Shown: piece after piece, positions 1 through 8,175 of the stretch
How positions within the stretch are numbered: position 1 is the stretch's first letter
How the letters are laid out: each line of letters opens with the position of its first letter
From: Pseudomonas chlororaphis subsp. chlororaphis
Lineage (GTDB): Bacteria; Pseudomonadota; Gammaproteobacteria; Pseudomonadales; Pseudomonadaceae
DNA: 64,000 bases
NCBI RefSeq assembly: GCF_003945765.1
Contig: NZ_CP027712.1
Coordinates: 2,542,001 to 2,606,000, forward strand
Direction of reading: 5' to 3'
The notes under the pieces: generated by a model
Told to the model about the DNA's origin: nothing
Databases searched by the model: none
Seen by the model: the letters and a program-made list of their open reading frames with translations, nothing else
Position numbers and translations under genes: made by a program

Positions 1-37
1 GCGCAACACCCTCACGTACACCTCACACAAGGCTGCT

Positions 38-586
38 ATGGACACGGGCACTCGACTCAAACTCGTTCGCGAAAGCTACAAACTGTCCCAGCGCGAGCTG
101 GCCCGGCGCAGCGGCGTGACCAACGCCACCATCTCCCTGATCGAACAGAACCGCGTCAGCCCCTCCGTCAGCTCCCTGAAAAAGCTGCTCGAAGGCATCC
201 CCATGTCCCTGGCCGACTTCTTCACCTTCGACCAGCCCCCGCGCGAACACCAATACGTCTTCCGCGCCAACGAACAACCCGACCTCGGCCGCGACGGCGC
301 CCGCCTGCTGCTGATCGGCGCCGCCCTGCCAACCCGCCAGATGCGCTTCCTGCGCGAACAATACGCACCGGGCGCCAGCTCCGGCGACGAGCCGATCGTG
401 CATGCGGAAGGGGAGGAGTGCGGCCTTGTCACCCGTGGCACCGTGGAACTGACGGTGGACGGGCAGGTGAGCGTGTTGAATCCGGGGGATGGGTATTATT
501 TTCCAACCACCTTGCCGCATAAGTTTCGCAATATTGGGCAGGATGAGGCGGAGATTATTAGTGCGAATACGCCGGCGAATTTTTGA
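38..586 (+). CDS. XRE-family regulator with C-terminal cupin (PuuR-like)
   Basis: Cytoplasmic DNA-binding regulator of 182 residues. The N-terminal helix-turn-helix spans about residues 5-65 (SQRELARRSGVTNATISLIE). A small cupin sensor domain follows at about 105-178, with the turn GDGYYFPTTLPHKFRN. This HTH-cupin layout and length match the PuuR group, which controls polyamine or amino-acid catabolism in gamma-proteobacteria; the actual ligand cannot be read here. AAGG lies five bases before the ATG. A GC-rich hairpin follows the stop. Partner genes would lie left of the window edge, so pathway assignment is by family only. Confidence 0.85.
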   Translation: MDTGTRLKLVRESYKLSQRELARRSGVTNATISLIEQNRVSPSVSSLKKLLEGIPMSLADFFTFDQPPREHQYVFRANEQPDLGRDGARLLLIGAALPTRQMRFLREQYAPGASSGDEPIVHAEGEECGLVTRGTVELTVDGQVSVLNPGDGYYFPTTLPHKFRNIGQDEAEIISANTPANF

Positions 587-929
587 TTGGCGAAATACTT
601 AGAACCTCTATTAGTGAGGCGGCCGTTGGCGGCCGCTCATGTCCCCCCATCGATAATTCCTCGCCTTAATTTTTTATGATTGTAGTTCTGTTGTTTGCAC
701 GAGAGAAGTGGCTATCTCGACCATGGCAACCACTCATTATTGTTGTGATTCGCATGAGGGTGATAATTTTTTAAAGTCTGGCTCCTTCCAAGCAGTTATT
801 GGTAATTACTTTTCTAGAACGTTAGCTTGATACTATTTATGCTCCAAAGGTCAGCATTGTAGCGTTAGTAGGAAGCTATCAAGTTTCGGAAGGCTGTACT
901 GGTGGATATATGCTTCTAAAATAGTCTGG
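587..929. other. AT-rich intergenic stretch
   Basis: A 343-base gap between the PuuR-like gene and the end of the convergent nuclease-ATPase gene. Apart from the hairpin at 619-636 I see no coding signal. Base composition turns AT-rich from about 650 onward, continuous with the following gene, so this may be the left boundary of an acquired segment. Confidence 0.5.
619..636. terminator. GC-rich hairpin after the PuuR-like gene
   Basis: Seven-base perfect inverted repeat GCGGCCG/CGGCCGC with a four-base loop, 33 bases after the stop codon. It has no T-run, so intrinsic termination is only possible. Confidence 0.35.
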
Positions 930-3428
930 TCACGGGCTCAAAGGTCGATATGGTTTTGCAGTTCCGTTTTTGTGGCGTCGATCAGTTGTCCGCGCCGAAA
1001 CTCTCTGTAATATTACGTCCATGTCCGCGCGTACTGCGGCGATCCATTCAAACAAACCAGTTGGTTCTATGGTGATAAGTCTGGAGTCGCTGGCTTTTAG
1101 CTCAGTCAAAATTAATCGGCAGATTTTCATCCATCCTGGATGATCGCGCTGAACCTCCTCTCTAATTTCTATGGCAACCGACTCACTCTCTAATAGGGTT
1201 ACTAATGCCATCTGTGAAAGGTAAACGTTGTCACTAAATACCAATCTATAATGAGCTATACCTGCGGCGCTAACTCGGATCAGTGAGTCGTCGTTTAACG
1301 CCTTTTCGGAAGGGTCATATATCTCTAGTAGTCCACGGCCGAAAAGACGATCAACGAAGTATCGAAAACTTTCTCGAGCTATATTCAGTGCAGAAAAAAT
1401 AGCCCATAACTCTGACATCCTTATAAAGCGATCACGAGTAGTTGCCGCTCGATCATCAGTGCTCATAAGAAACCTTAAAATGTAAAGTGCCATCAGCGGT
1501 GAAGATACAGATCCTGCAGGGCGGGCAAATATATTAGTGATAAAGCTATGTTTGTCCTCATCAAATAGGGAGCCTTTCTGAAGGATGAGTGCATTCAGAA
1601 AATCTGTCCTTCTTGGGGTTAGTTCCCCGCGTGCGACATATAGTCTTAGTAGTTGATCAAGACCTATCCAAGGTGATGAAAGTATTGATCCTGCTAACTC
1701 AAGGCTGCGTCTCACATCATAATTACAGAGCTTGCCTATAATCGTAGTGACATCAGAGGTAACAACAAAAATTGATTCGACAGTTGCGCAGAAATACTCA
1801 AGGTGGGGGATCTCAAGTTTCCATCCAGGCCCGACTAAACCACTCAGGCGTTTACGAACATGCCCCTCCATTACCTGATTAGTTCTTAGTACCTCTAATC
1901 TTTTAGCAAAGACCTCTTTGAGACTAGGTACTGGTAGGAAAAAAGCCCTAGAGTGGAAGCTTTGTAGAGGGCCAGCCTTGCTCAATGACCAAACAGTTGT
2001 ATCTGTTACAGGGCAGACCAAGAATGATGCGACGTTGCTTGAAATTCCTATTGCATATTGGAAAACTGCGTCTTGGGTTGAACGAGACAAATGATCAACA
2101 TTATCAATAACCAGCACTGGCAGTAGTCGGCGACTTGCAAGTGAGTTTTTTAACAATGCCAATAGATACTCACGTGGCTGTCTCAATCGAAGTTGCCGCA
2201 ATTCCTCTCCGAATTGCTGCCGAAAAGCTTCGCGGTTATTTTTATATAACGGGGCCAATTCTCCCCTGCTAAGTCTCTGATATCTTCCCCAGAATGTTCC
2301 TCTCAGTTCGTCATAGCTAGGTGTGGATGTTCCATATAAACCTCTTTCTGCTTGATCAATAAGGCTGTTGGAAATCCAGTCAGTTAAACGCTCCTCTGAA
2401 CCCTCGCTTTTGAGTAGGTTTATACTCAAAAATAAAACTTGGTCTTTTGTAGATTTCGGAATTACTTTTTGGAAAAATCTCTGCAAAAATGTCGTCTTTC
2501 CTGAACCTTTATTTCCCACAAGCAGTACAAATTCCCCGGTCTTTAACTCAACCGAGGACTCTAAAAGATTCTGCAGAGCTTCAGGTTGTGTACTGTCAAT
2601 CTGCTGGACGCGCTTAACTCGTTCAAGTAATTCGTCTACAATTTTTTCAAAGGCCACGTCTGCATCATGGCTTGCTTTGGTTTCGACAAAGCAATTCATT
2701 AAAACATCAAGAGACTGTCCGTTCATCCTTATAAAGGATGTTGTAAAAAGCTCCTCTATTGCGTAGCTGAGATCGCTTGTGGGCGGCATTTTTTTGAAAC
2801 TTCTATCAAAGGCTCTGAAGTAGTTTGCTGATATAGGCGTAAATCCAAGTTCTCTTTCTCGTAGATGGTTTATGAGTCTTGATTCTTGGAGTCCTATGTC
2901 GGAGAGGAACTCATAAAATCGTGACCAGCTTCTAACAATTGCTTCTATCGATGGGAATACCACGCAAAGCCCGTCGGTTGGAGCTAATCCATCTGCTCTG
3001 GATGCTAAAAAAGCTATCCATTGCCTTCCATTGGTAACGATTCCTATCGGCGCACCAAATTTTGAAGCGTAACGAATCGCTTGTTCAATTCCAGAGCTAG
3101 CACAAGTTAGAGAGCTGCTGTTAAGAGGTATTACTCCAATCTCTCCTTGCTCTGAGGAGCAAAGAGTTAACTCATCACGTTTGGCTTCTAATACTATTCG
3201 GCAGCGTGGTCCGCTGAACAAAGCGTAGTCGGCGTATCCCGCGCCTGATAGGTATGGCTCTACCCTTAAAGACTCTTTGGGCCAATCTAATTCAGCTGTT
3301 AAGAACTCATCGATAACGTGAAAACGTGTCTGTGCTTCATTATCATCATTTAGGAGAGCCTCCCGATAACCCTCAATACGATCCTTGATACCAATTTCCT
3401 TTGCCGCCGAAATAGCAAGGACATCCAT
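930..3428 (-). CDS. PD-(D/E)XK nuclease-like domain fused to a P-loop NTPase; possible defence protein
   Basis: Large protein of 832 residues from the chosen start; an upstream in-frame start at 3506 would add 26 residues. The ATG at 3428 is preferred because GGAG lies nine bases upstream. The N-terminal 170 residues resemble the HsdR N-terminal nuclease fold: GYADYAL (Asp about 67), then IVLEAKRD (Glu about 81, Lys about 83), then IGIVTNGRQWIAFL. A P-loop ATPase follows, with Walker A GNKGSGKT at about 305 and Walker B LLPVLVIDNVD at about 437. The remaining 390 residues are helical and unassigned. The gene is AT-rich with codon use unlike its neighbours, and it stands alone. Nuclease plus STAND/AAA-type ATPase is a common plan of anti-phage proteins, but the function here is inferred. 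Confidence 0.75.
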   Translation of the reverse strand: MDVLAISAAKEIGIKDRIEGYREALLNDDNEAQTRFHVIDEFLTAELDWPKESLRVEPYLSGAGYADYALFSGPRCRIVLEAKRDELTLCSSEQGEIGVIPLNSSSLTCASSGIEQAIRYASKFGAPIGIVTNGRQWIAFLASRADGLAPTDGLCVVFPSIEAIVRSWSRFYEFLSDIGLQESRLINHLRERELGFTPISANYFRAFDRSFKKMPPTSDLSYAIEELFTTSFIRMNGQSLDVLMNCFVETKASHDADVAFEKIVDELLERVKRVQQIDSTQPEALQNLLESSVELKTGEFVLLVGNKGSGKTTFLQRFFQKVIPKSTKDQVLFLSINLLKSEGSEERLTDWISNSLIDQAERGLYGTSTPSYDELRGTFWGRYQRLSRGELAPLYKNNREAFRQQFGEELRQLRLRQPREYLLALLKNSLASRRLLPVLVIDNVDHLSRSTQDAVFQYAIGISSNVASFLVCPVTDTTVWSLSKAGPLQSFHSRAFFLPVPSLKEVFAKRLEVLRTNQVMEGHVRKRLSGLVGPGWKLEIPHLEYFCATVESIFVVTSDVTTIIGKLCNYDVRRSLELAGSILSSPWIGLDQLLRLYVARGELTPRRTDFLNALILQKGSLFDEDKHSFITNIFARPAGSVSSPLMALYILRFLMSTDDRAATTRDRFIRMSELWAIFSALNIARESFRYFVDRLFGRGLLEIYDPSEKALNDDSLIRVSAAGIAHYRLVFSDNVYLSQMALVTLLESESVAIEIREEVQRDHPGWMKICRLILTELKASDSRLITIEPTGLFEWIAAVRADMDVILQRVSARTTDRRHKNGTAKPYRPLSP

Positions 3429-3900
3429 GCTGAAAGCTCCGATTTGCAGGGAAGGTAGCCAATGCAGATTTATCTCTGTATAGACGATACGATGCCAAGA
3501 TGCCATCCGTTGTATCGTAATTGCACCTCAACTTTGATCTTGTCTGATCGATCTCGTGCTAGGAGCAGCGACTGCTCATACCTAAAGATCACGAGACGAT
3601 TCGCTGTTAATGACAATCTCTGCTTTGGACCGGGCTCTGCCTGTAGCAACCGTTCGCTTTTGGTCGAAAACACCATCTGTAAGCTGATCACTGTATATTT
3701 TTGAAACGATAAATCGAGCTGCCTTTCACCTACAGAACTGTCTTTCAACGGTGCTGCTTCTATAGTTCAATTCGTCATTGCTGGCCAATGACTGGTCATC
3801 GCGGGCCAAAAACTATGTGCATAGCGCCTCATTCCACAACCGATTTCGTCATGCGGTTGTGTGATGAAGGCAAAGCTTTGTTTCTCATGGAGCGTCACCA
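3429..3900. other. Intergenic region with operator-like palindromes
   Basis: A 472-base gap between divergent genes. The left part is moderately AT-rich and holds overlapping short frames on both strands that I do not believe are genes. The right part contains ATGAC-TG-GTCAT at 3788-3799 and the inverted repeat described separately at 3835-3861. The promoters of both flanking genes must lie here. Confidence 0.5.
3835..3861. promoter_or_regulatory. Inverted repeat CACAACCG-N11-CGGTTGTG
   Basis: Perfect eight-base arms whose centres are 19 bases apart, ending 39 bases before the start codon of the 90-residue gene. The two-helical-turn spacing fits a dimeric regulator site. The regulator is not identifiable from sequence alone. 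Confidence 0.4.
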
Positions 3901-4173
3901 ATGACCCGCACATACATCTGTAATCCCATCCCCCTGACCCGCAACGACACTGACCATCCCGTCCTCTACCTGGACGCCAACGCCTCGCTCTCCGATCTGT
4001 ACACCTGCGCCCTACAACGCATCGGCGCTGCCCGCAATCTGCTGGAAATACTCGACTGCGCTTCCGGTGCTCAAGATGTCGCCCAGATCCGTTTTGCCAT
4101 CGGCCTGCTGCTCAGTGACGGCTGCGATCTGCTGCGTACCTTGGGCGATAAGTCTCAGGCGCTGAACGCTTAA
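3901..4173 (+). CDS. Small conserved Pseudomonas-type protein, DUF3077/DUF6124-like
   Basis: Acidic cytoplasmic protein of 90 residues with no signal peptide. GGAG lies eight bases before the ATG. The layout (short N-terminal strand segment, then two helices around SDLYTCALQRIGAARNLLEIL and AQIRFAIGLLLSDGCDLLRTL) resembles the small DUF3077/DUF6124 proteins that are abundant in fluorescent pseudomonads and have no established function. The family assignment is from memory of shape and is tentative. A hairpin follows at 4189. Confidence 0.6.
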   Translation: MTRTYICNPIPLTRNDTDHPVLYLDANASLSDLYTCALQRIGAARNLLEILDCASGAQDVAQIRFAIGLLLSDGCDLLRTLGDKSQALNA

Positions 4174-4188
4174 TCTCGACAATCAACG

Positions 4189-4209
4189 ACCGGGCAGCGC
4201 AGGCCCGGT
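4189..4209. repeat. Hairpin ACCGGGC/GCCCGGT, copy 1
   Basis: Seven-base perfect stem with the loop AGCGCAG, 15 bases after the 90-residue gene. An almost identical hairpin (one loop base different) occurs at 5972-5992 after the immunity gene, so the two copies bracket the toxin-immunity pair. It may be a terminator or a repeated module boundary. Confidence 0.55.
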
Positions 4210-4400
4210 TGTAACCTGCGTTGTTGGAAGTAAGGTAGGACGAGACGCGTTAGTCATCGATAAGTAAACCGACGTTCATAATTTTTCAGATGTTCCTTAC
4301 AGACCATCTCCAACCGCATGCAATAACGTCCCAAAGCCAGCTGAAAATGGTAATTCGTCCCTATGACGGGGACTTTTTATGCATGGAACAAGGACGGAGC

Positions 4401-5558
4401 ATGATTTCTTCTGCACGATTGGGTGACAAGCATGTCTGCCCAATGCCCGGTCACGGCGTTACCCCGATTGCTTCTGCCAGTGCTGACATCCATATCAATT
4501 TCATGGGTGCCGCTCGTGTCGGTGACACTTGCGGTTGCGGGGCGGTCATCACCACGGGCTTTCCCTCGATCCTAATCAATGGTCGCCCCTTGGCTCATGT
4601 GGGCAGCCCTACCAGCCACGGTGGGACGATCATCACTGGATCAGGTGATACCTTCGGCGGGTTTGTGATGGGAACTGCACCAGGGGCAGCCATTATCAAC
4701 TTCGCAGCTCTAGGGGCATTCCGGTCAGATGGCTCTGTAGATGATGAGAAGATGGCTACCCTGCTGGCCGATCCGAACCTCATAGAAAAGGCCGTTGCTG
4801 CAAATGCTCTGGTAGATCCCGGCGATTCGTCCAAAACACAGGATACGGGGGCAGCGGAGCCGGTTGTATGTAACCATCCCGATCAGATGGAGCAACTGGC
4901 CACCTACATCGCTGAAGAGATGAATCGCAACATTCACGACCCGGCTGTGTTGAAGATGAGAAGTCTTATTGACTACGATCCCGAGGTTGCGGCGAAGCGG
5001 TTCACAGCGCTACCGCTGTTTGCGCGCATAGGCGGACGGCCAAACTTTGGCGATATTGCAAAAGCCCGGAAAGCTGCGGCGGCGGCGATCTGGACTAAAA
5101 AAGTGGGTCAGAATCAAGAGTGGGACCATAAGCCCAAGTTGAAAGCGCTGTTTAACGGCACCTTCTGGCACAAGCAAGGGAAGTACATGTACTTCTACGA
5201 CATTTGGTCGAATATCCATTACGGGTATGTTGGAATTATTGGCGGACTATCCGAAAGCGTGCTGCTGGATGGCGCAGGAGCTGAACAGATTGTCTCGGAC
5301 ACCCTAAGGAAGGGGGAGGAGTGGGTCAAAAAGCCGCAAAAGGATTGGAGACTCCCTGGCCCACACCCAACAGCCAGCCCATGGACAGAGTTGCGATCAT
5401 GGGACGACGTTGCCGATAGGGTGGCGATCAGTATTGGTGTGAAGCTCGCCAACCAGCGCCCCAACGGAGGGATAACAGCGAAGATGGTCATGGACGAAGT
5501 ACTAGCAGTACCGCCAGAAAACTGGGGAGAAGGGATTGACGACCACAAATGTGAGTAA
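4401..5558 (+). CDS. PAAR-domain effector with C-terminal polymorphic toxin type 44 domain
   Basis: Predicted type VI secretion effector of 385 residues. The ATG at 4401 is chosen because AAGGA lies six bases upstream and the PAAR fold begins at once (MISSARLGDKHVCPMPGHG). An in-frame start at 4290 would add 37 residues unlike PAAR proteins. The PAAR domain at about 1-90 contains ARVGDTCGCG and PLAHVGSPTSHGG and should cap the VgrG spike. A linker follows to about 145. The C-terminal region contains WDHKPKLK, YMYFYDIWSNIHYGYVG and GAGAEQIVSDTLRKGEEW, the pattern I associate with Ntox44, a predicted RNase-type toxin. The downstream immunity candidate overlaps its end by 23 bases. No VgrG or adaptor gene is in the window, so this is an orphan effector island. 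Confidence 0.85.
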   Translation: MISSARLGDKHVCPMPGHGVTPIASASADIHINFMGAARVGDTCGCGAVITTGFPSILINGRPLAHVGSPTSHGGTIITGSGDTFGGFVMGTAPGAAIINFAALGAFRSDGSVDDEKMATLLADPNLIEKAVAANALVDPGDSSKTQDTGAAEPVVCNHPDQMEQLATYIAEEMNRNIHDPAVLKMRSLIDYDPEVAAKRFTALPLFARIGGRPNFGDIAKARKAAAAAIWTKKVGQNQEWDHKPKLKALFNGTFWHKQGKYMYFYDIWSNIHYGYVGIIGGLSESVLLDGAGAEQIVSDTLRKGEEWVKKPQKDWRLPGPHPTASPWTELRSWDDVADRVAISIGVKLANQRPNGGITAKMVMDEVLAVPPENWGEGIDDHKCE

Positions 5559-5958
5559 GGGACGATCTGGATGTGCTTGGCTGCTATTCATTCCGTTACT
5601 ACCGGTATTGTTTTTTGTCGGGCAGACCATTCTTGAGCCGACAGTAACTGTTCACTACGCCCAAAATGGCAAGGAAGAGCTGAAGTACATCTGGAACGTG
5701 CAGCACCGGATATATAAAGGACGGATGCAACCCGGAGGCGGAACATCAGATAACGGCTTTATATTTCCAGACGAAGACTTTTTCATGCAGTTGGATTGGT
5801 GGAGCGACAAGGGTCGCCACCATTGCGTCAGCATCACCCCAAAATGGCCGAACACCCATATCTATCTCGACCTGAATGGGAACATCGACACAGAGAAAGG
5901 GGTTGGGACTGATGAGGACCGATTGGATCAGTGCAAAGGAGACTGGGCAAAGCCATAA
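5536..5958 (+). CDS. Membrane-anchored candidate immunity protein for the type 44 toxin
   Basis: Protein of 140 residues starting at TTG 5536, supported by GGAG six bases upstream. GTG 5551 is the alternative. It overlaps the toxin gene by 23 bases, the arrangement expected of a cognate immunity gene. One hydrophobic segment at about residues 13-32 (CAWLLFIPLLPVLFFVGQ) is followed by a polar domain, giving an N-in protein with its soluble part in the periplasm or anchored at the membrane. The soluble domain has aromatic-rich stretches (FMQLDWWSDKGRHHC, WPNTHIYLDLNG). No family was recognised. Immunity is inferred from position and size only. Confidence 0.65.
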   Translation: MTTTNVSKGRSGCAWLLFIPLLPVLFFVGQTILEPTVTVHYAQNGKEELKYIWNVQHRIYKGRMQPGGGTSDNGFIFPDEDFFMQLDWWSDKGRHHCVSITPKWPNTHIYLDLNGNIDTEKGVGTDEDRLDQCKGDWAKP

Positions 5959-5971
5959 GACGAGACTCCCA

Positions 5972-5992
5972 ACCGGGCAGCGCAAGCCCGGT
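5972..5992. repeat. Hairpin ACCGGGC/GCCCGGT, copy 2
   Basis: Second copy of the hairpin at 4189-4209, 13 bases after the immunity gene, with loop AGCGCAA. The flank GTCGTTTATC is only weakly T-rich. It probably acts as a terminator for the toxin-immunity pair. Confidence 0.55.
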
Positions 5993-6081
5993 CGTTTATC
6001 CAGGCGGCGAAAACCAGCAGAGCCCAGCCGGTGTGCAGGGCTCTTTCTCGGCTTATCGGTAGGCGATGCGCACTGTCCGGT

Positions 6082-6834
6082 TCAGGCAATCAACTCGACT
6101 TTACCGGTGGCAAGGCGGTAGATGCCGCCTACGATTTTCAGCCTGCCTTTGTCGAGCGCATCGGTGAGCAGTGGCGTGGCCTGTTTAAGACTGTCGACCG
6201 AGTCCTTGATGTTTTGCGCCGTGGCATTTTCCATAAGAACCCCGGGTTGCTTGAGCACTTTCTCGATAGAGGGTTTGAGTGCATCGGTCAGTTTCTGGAT
6301 ATGCCCAGGAAAAACGGCGTGGTCTTTTACGGCTTTTATGCCGGCCTCGATGGCGCCGCAACTCTCATGCCCCAGTACGAGAATAAGCGGGGCGCCGAGT
6401 ACCGCGACGGCGTATTCGAGGCTGGCCAGGCCTTCGCCGGTTACGAAGTTGCCCGCAACGCGTATGGCGAAAAGATCGCCTCGGGCTGTGTCGAAAGCGT
6501 ATTCGGGAGCGATCCGCGAGTCGGAGCAACTGAGCACCGCCACGAATGGGTTCTGCCCGGAAACCAGGGCTTCGCGCTCGTCCTTGAAATCGTGGGTCTT
6601 TGAGTTTCCGCTGACATAACGCTCATTACCTTCGATCAGCCTTTGCAGTGCCTGGTCGGGGCTGATGGCGTTCTGTGGTTTGGGCGGCGCGGCGGTTTTT
6701 TCGGCGGCATGGACCAGCCTGTCTGGCAGTACGCCGGCTATCAGCAGGGCGCCTGCCCCCAGTCCGGCGAAGCGAAGAAAACGACGACGATCGTGGGTGT
6801 TTGCGGCGGGGTTTGAATCACATGATTCACACAT
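6082..6834 (-). CDS. Beta-class carbonic anhydrase with Tat-type signal
   Basis: Zinc enzyme interconverting CO2 and bicarbonate, 250 residues. The zinc and catalytic motifs of the beta class are intact: CSDSR at about residue 103 and HESC at about 157. The N-terminus carries a twin-arginine-like signal (DRRRFLRFAGLGAGALLIAG) ending near VHAA, so export to the periplasm is predicted, unlike the usual cytoplasmic beta enzymes. The sequence before the twin-arginine is Cys-rich and unusual (MCESCDS). No clear Shine-Dalgarno precedes the start, and a start within the first 15 codons would also preserve the signal. The gene is transcribed alone. Confidence 0.9.
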   Translation of the reverse strand: MCESCDSNPAANTHDRRRFLRFAGLGAGALLIAGVLPDRLVHAAEKTAAPPKPQNAISPDQALQRLIEGNERYVSGNSKTHDFKDEREALVSGQNPFVAVLSCSDSRIAPEYAFDTARGDLFAIRVAGNFVTGEGLASLEYAVAVLGAPLILVLGHESCGAIEAGIKAVKDHAVFPGHIQKLTDALKPSIEKVLKQPGVLMENATAQNIKDSVDSLKQATPLLTDALDKGRLKIVGGIYRLATGKVELIA

Positions 6835-7058
6835 GATTTTGTGTACTCGGGTCGACTCGGTGGGAATGACTGCCGTTGGGGGCCAGGAACCTTCGGCCCT
6901 GGAATACTGGAGTCTAGACGGTCTGTAACACGATGTTTTCCGCGGCCTCGAAGGGTTGCAAAGAGTGACCTTCGGACGCTGCGTGACTCACTGAACGCTT
7001 TTGCAAGCACCCATGAAGCGGAAGAGAGAAGAGCGGAATTGTTTTGAGGGTAACGGGT

Positions 7059-7823
7059 TCAGTCATCAGCCCCCGGCACCACCGGGGCATCTTGAAGCTG
7101 GGCCCGATAGGTTTTGTAGAGCTGCTGGACTTCCGGGTTATCCAGGCTCTCGTAGGTGATGTCTTCTTTGTCGAGTCCATCCAGGCCGCGAATGCCACCG
7201 ATCATCTGTGGCCACTCGTCACGGCTTGTTATGGCAGTTACGAAAGGTTTCAGGTAGTTGTCGAGGTGCCCTTGGAAAGGCGCCCGAATTTCGTCGCTCA
7301 GTGCTCGCAGGTAGTCATCTTTGTTCGTTCTGGACCAATTGATCGCGAATCTGGCCCGGTAGCAGAGTTCCATGAAAACCAGTAGAAGGGTGCGTCCGTT
7401 GCCGTCCAGGAAGGGGTGGGCGAATGCCAACTGGCCCATGACCTCTCCTGGTCTTTCTTGGAACTTTTTCTTGTCTGCCGCCAGCTTGAGCGCATAGTCG
7501 ACGGACCTCTTGATGAAGTCAGGGCGCTCGAAAATGGTGCTGTGCGGGTCGTTGTATGCGCCTTTGAATATGGCGAGATGTGGGACTAGCTCATTTCGAT
7601 CTTTGCCCGCCCAAGGATAAAACCCGCCAAACAGGATCTTGTGAACCTTAAGGATGGCTTTGTAGTCAGGTCGCCTCTTTCGAGCCAAGTGTGAAAGCGC
7701 TTCCTCGATACTCAGTTCGAAGACAAAGTGTTCGGATTCTTTGACTTCGACAGGGTCTTTGAGGCGTTGATGATTTCGAAGATAGCCGGCCGTTTCGAAA
7801 TCACCGAAAGGATCGAAACTCAT
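7059..7823 (-). CDS. Fic-domain toxin (AMP-transferase type)
   Basis: Protein of 254 residues with the complete Fic active-site motif HPFLDGNGR at residues 136-144 (His136 catalytic, Asn142 and Arg144 nucleotide contacts). The flap region precedes it (FKGAYNDPHSTIFERPDF). The N-terminal YLRNHQRLKDPVEVKESEHFVFE is typical of class I Fic toxins whose inhibitor is a separate upstream protein. Such enzymes AMPylate hydroxyls of target proteins, DNA gyrase and topoisomerase IV in studied cases. Its start overlaps the stop of the upstream antitoxin candidate (ATGA), indicating translational coupling. The final 60 residues after the Fic core are unassigned. Confidence 0.9.
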   Translation of the reverse strand: MSFDPFGDFETAGYLRNHQRLKDPVEVKESEHFVFELSIEEALSHLARKRRPDYKAILKVHKILFGGFYPWAGKDRNELVPHLAIFKGAYNDPHSTIFERPDFIKRSVDYALKLAADKKKFQERPGEVMGQLAFAHPFLDGNGRTLLLVFMELCYRARFAINWSRTNKDDYLRALSDEIRAPFQGHLDNYLKPFVTAITSRDEWPQMIGGIRGLDGLDKEDITYESLDNPEVQQLYKTYRAQLQDAPVVPGADD

Positions 7824-8083
7824 GCGCTAAGTTTCTTTTTGGCCTGCCTTTTTTCCTGGAGATAGCGCTCCTGAAATGCAAGGGTTTGGCTCTTGCTCAG
7901 CACGCCTTTCTTTTTGAGATTGACCAGTAATCGCTCAATGCTATCCAGCTCGACCGAGTCGCCGGCAAGGCGGGTGATGGTGGCAGCCATGCGACTCATG
8001 CTGTCAGGCTCAGTGGTGACCTTGTGAGCCTTGGCAAGCTTGCGAACTTCACTGGCAACGCCAGAAACGGCGGTTTTGCTCAT
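7820..8083 (-). CDS. Antitoxin candidate for the Fic toxin
   Basis: Small basic helical protein of 87 residues from ATG 8083, chosen because GGAGGG lies seven to eight bases upstream. An ATG 15 bases earlier sits inside that site. It precedes and overlaps the Fic gene by four bases, as antitoxins of class I Fic modules do. A conserved-looking core is RMAATITRLAGDSVELDSIE, followed by a Lys/Arg-rich C-terminus. I searched by eye for the inhibitory motif (S/T)xxxE(G/N) and did not find an exact copy, so the inhibition mode may differ or the motif may be degenerate. Function is inferred from position. Confidence 0.7.
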   Translation of the reverse strand: MSKTAVSGVASEVRKLAKAHKVTTEPDSMSRMAATITRLAGDSVELDSIERLLVNLKKKGVLSKSQTLAFQERYLQEKRQAKKKLSA

Positions 8084-8175
8084 CGAATAACCCTCCATTA
8101 GCCGTCAAATCATAGCATCAACGCCTGCTTGTTTATGTCGGTGCCAAGCTTCTGATCGCCTCGATTTGTTACGCA

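Noticed and set aside
3470-3748. 92-codon minus-strand frame upstream of the nuclease-ATPase
   Set aside because: It overlaps the alternative start region of that gene, has no ribosome site and no protein-like features; left as non-coding.
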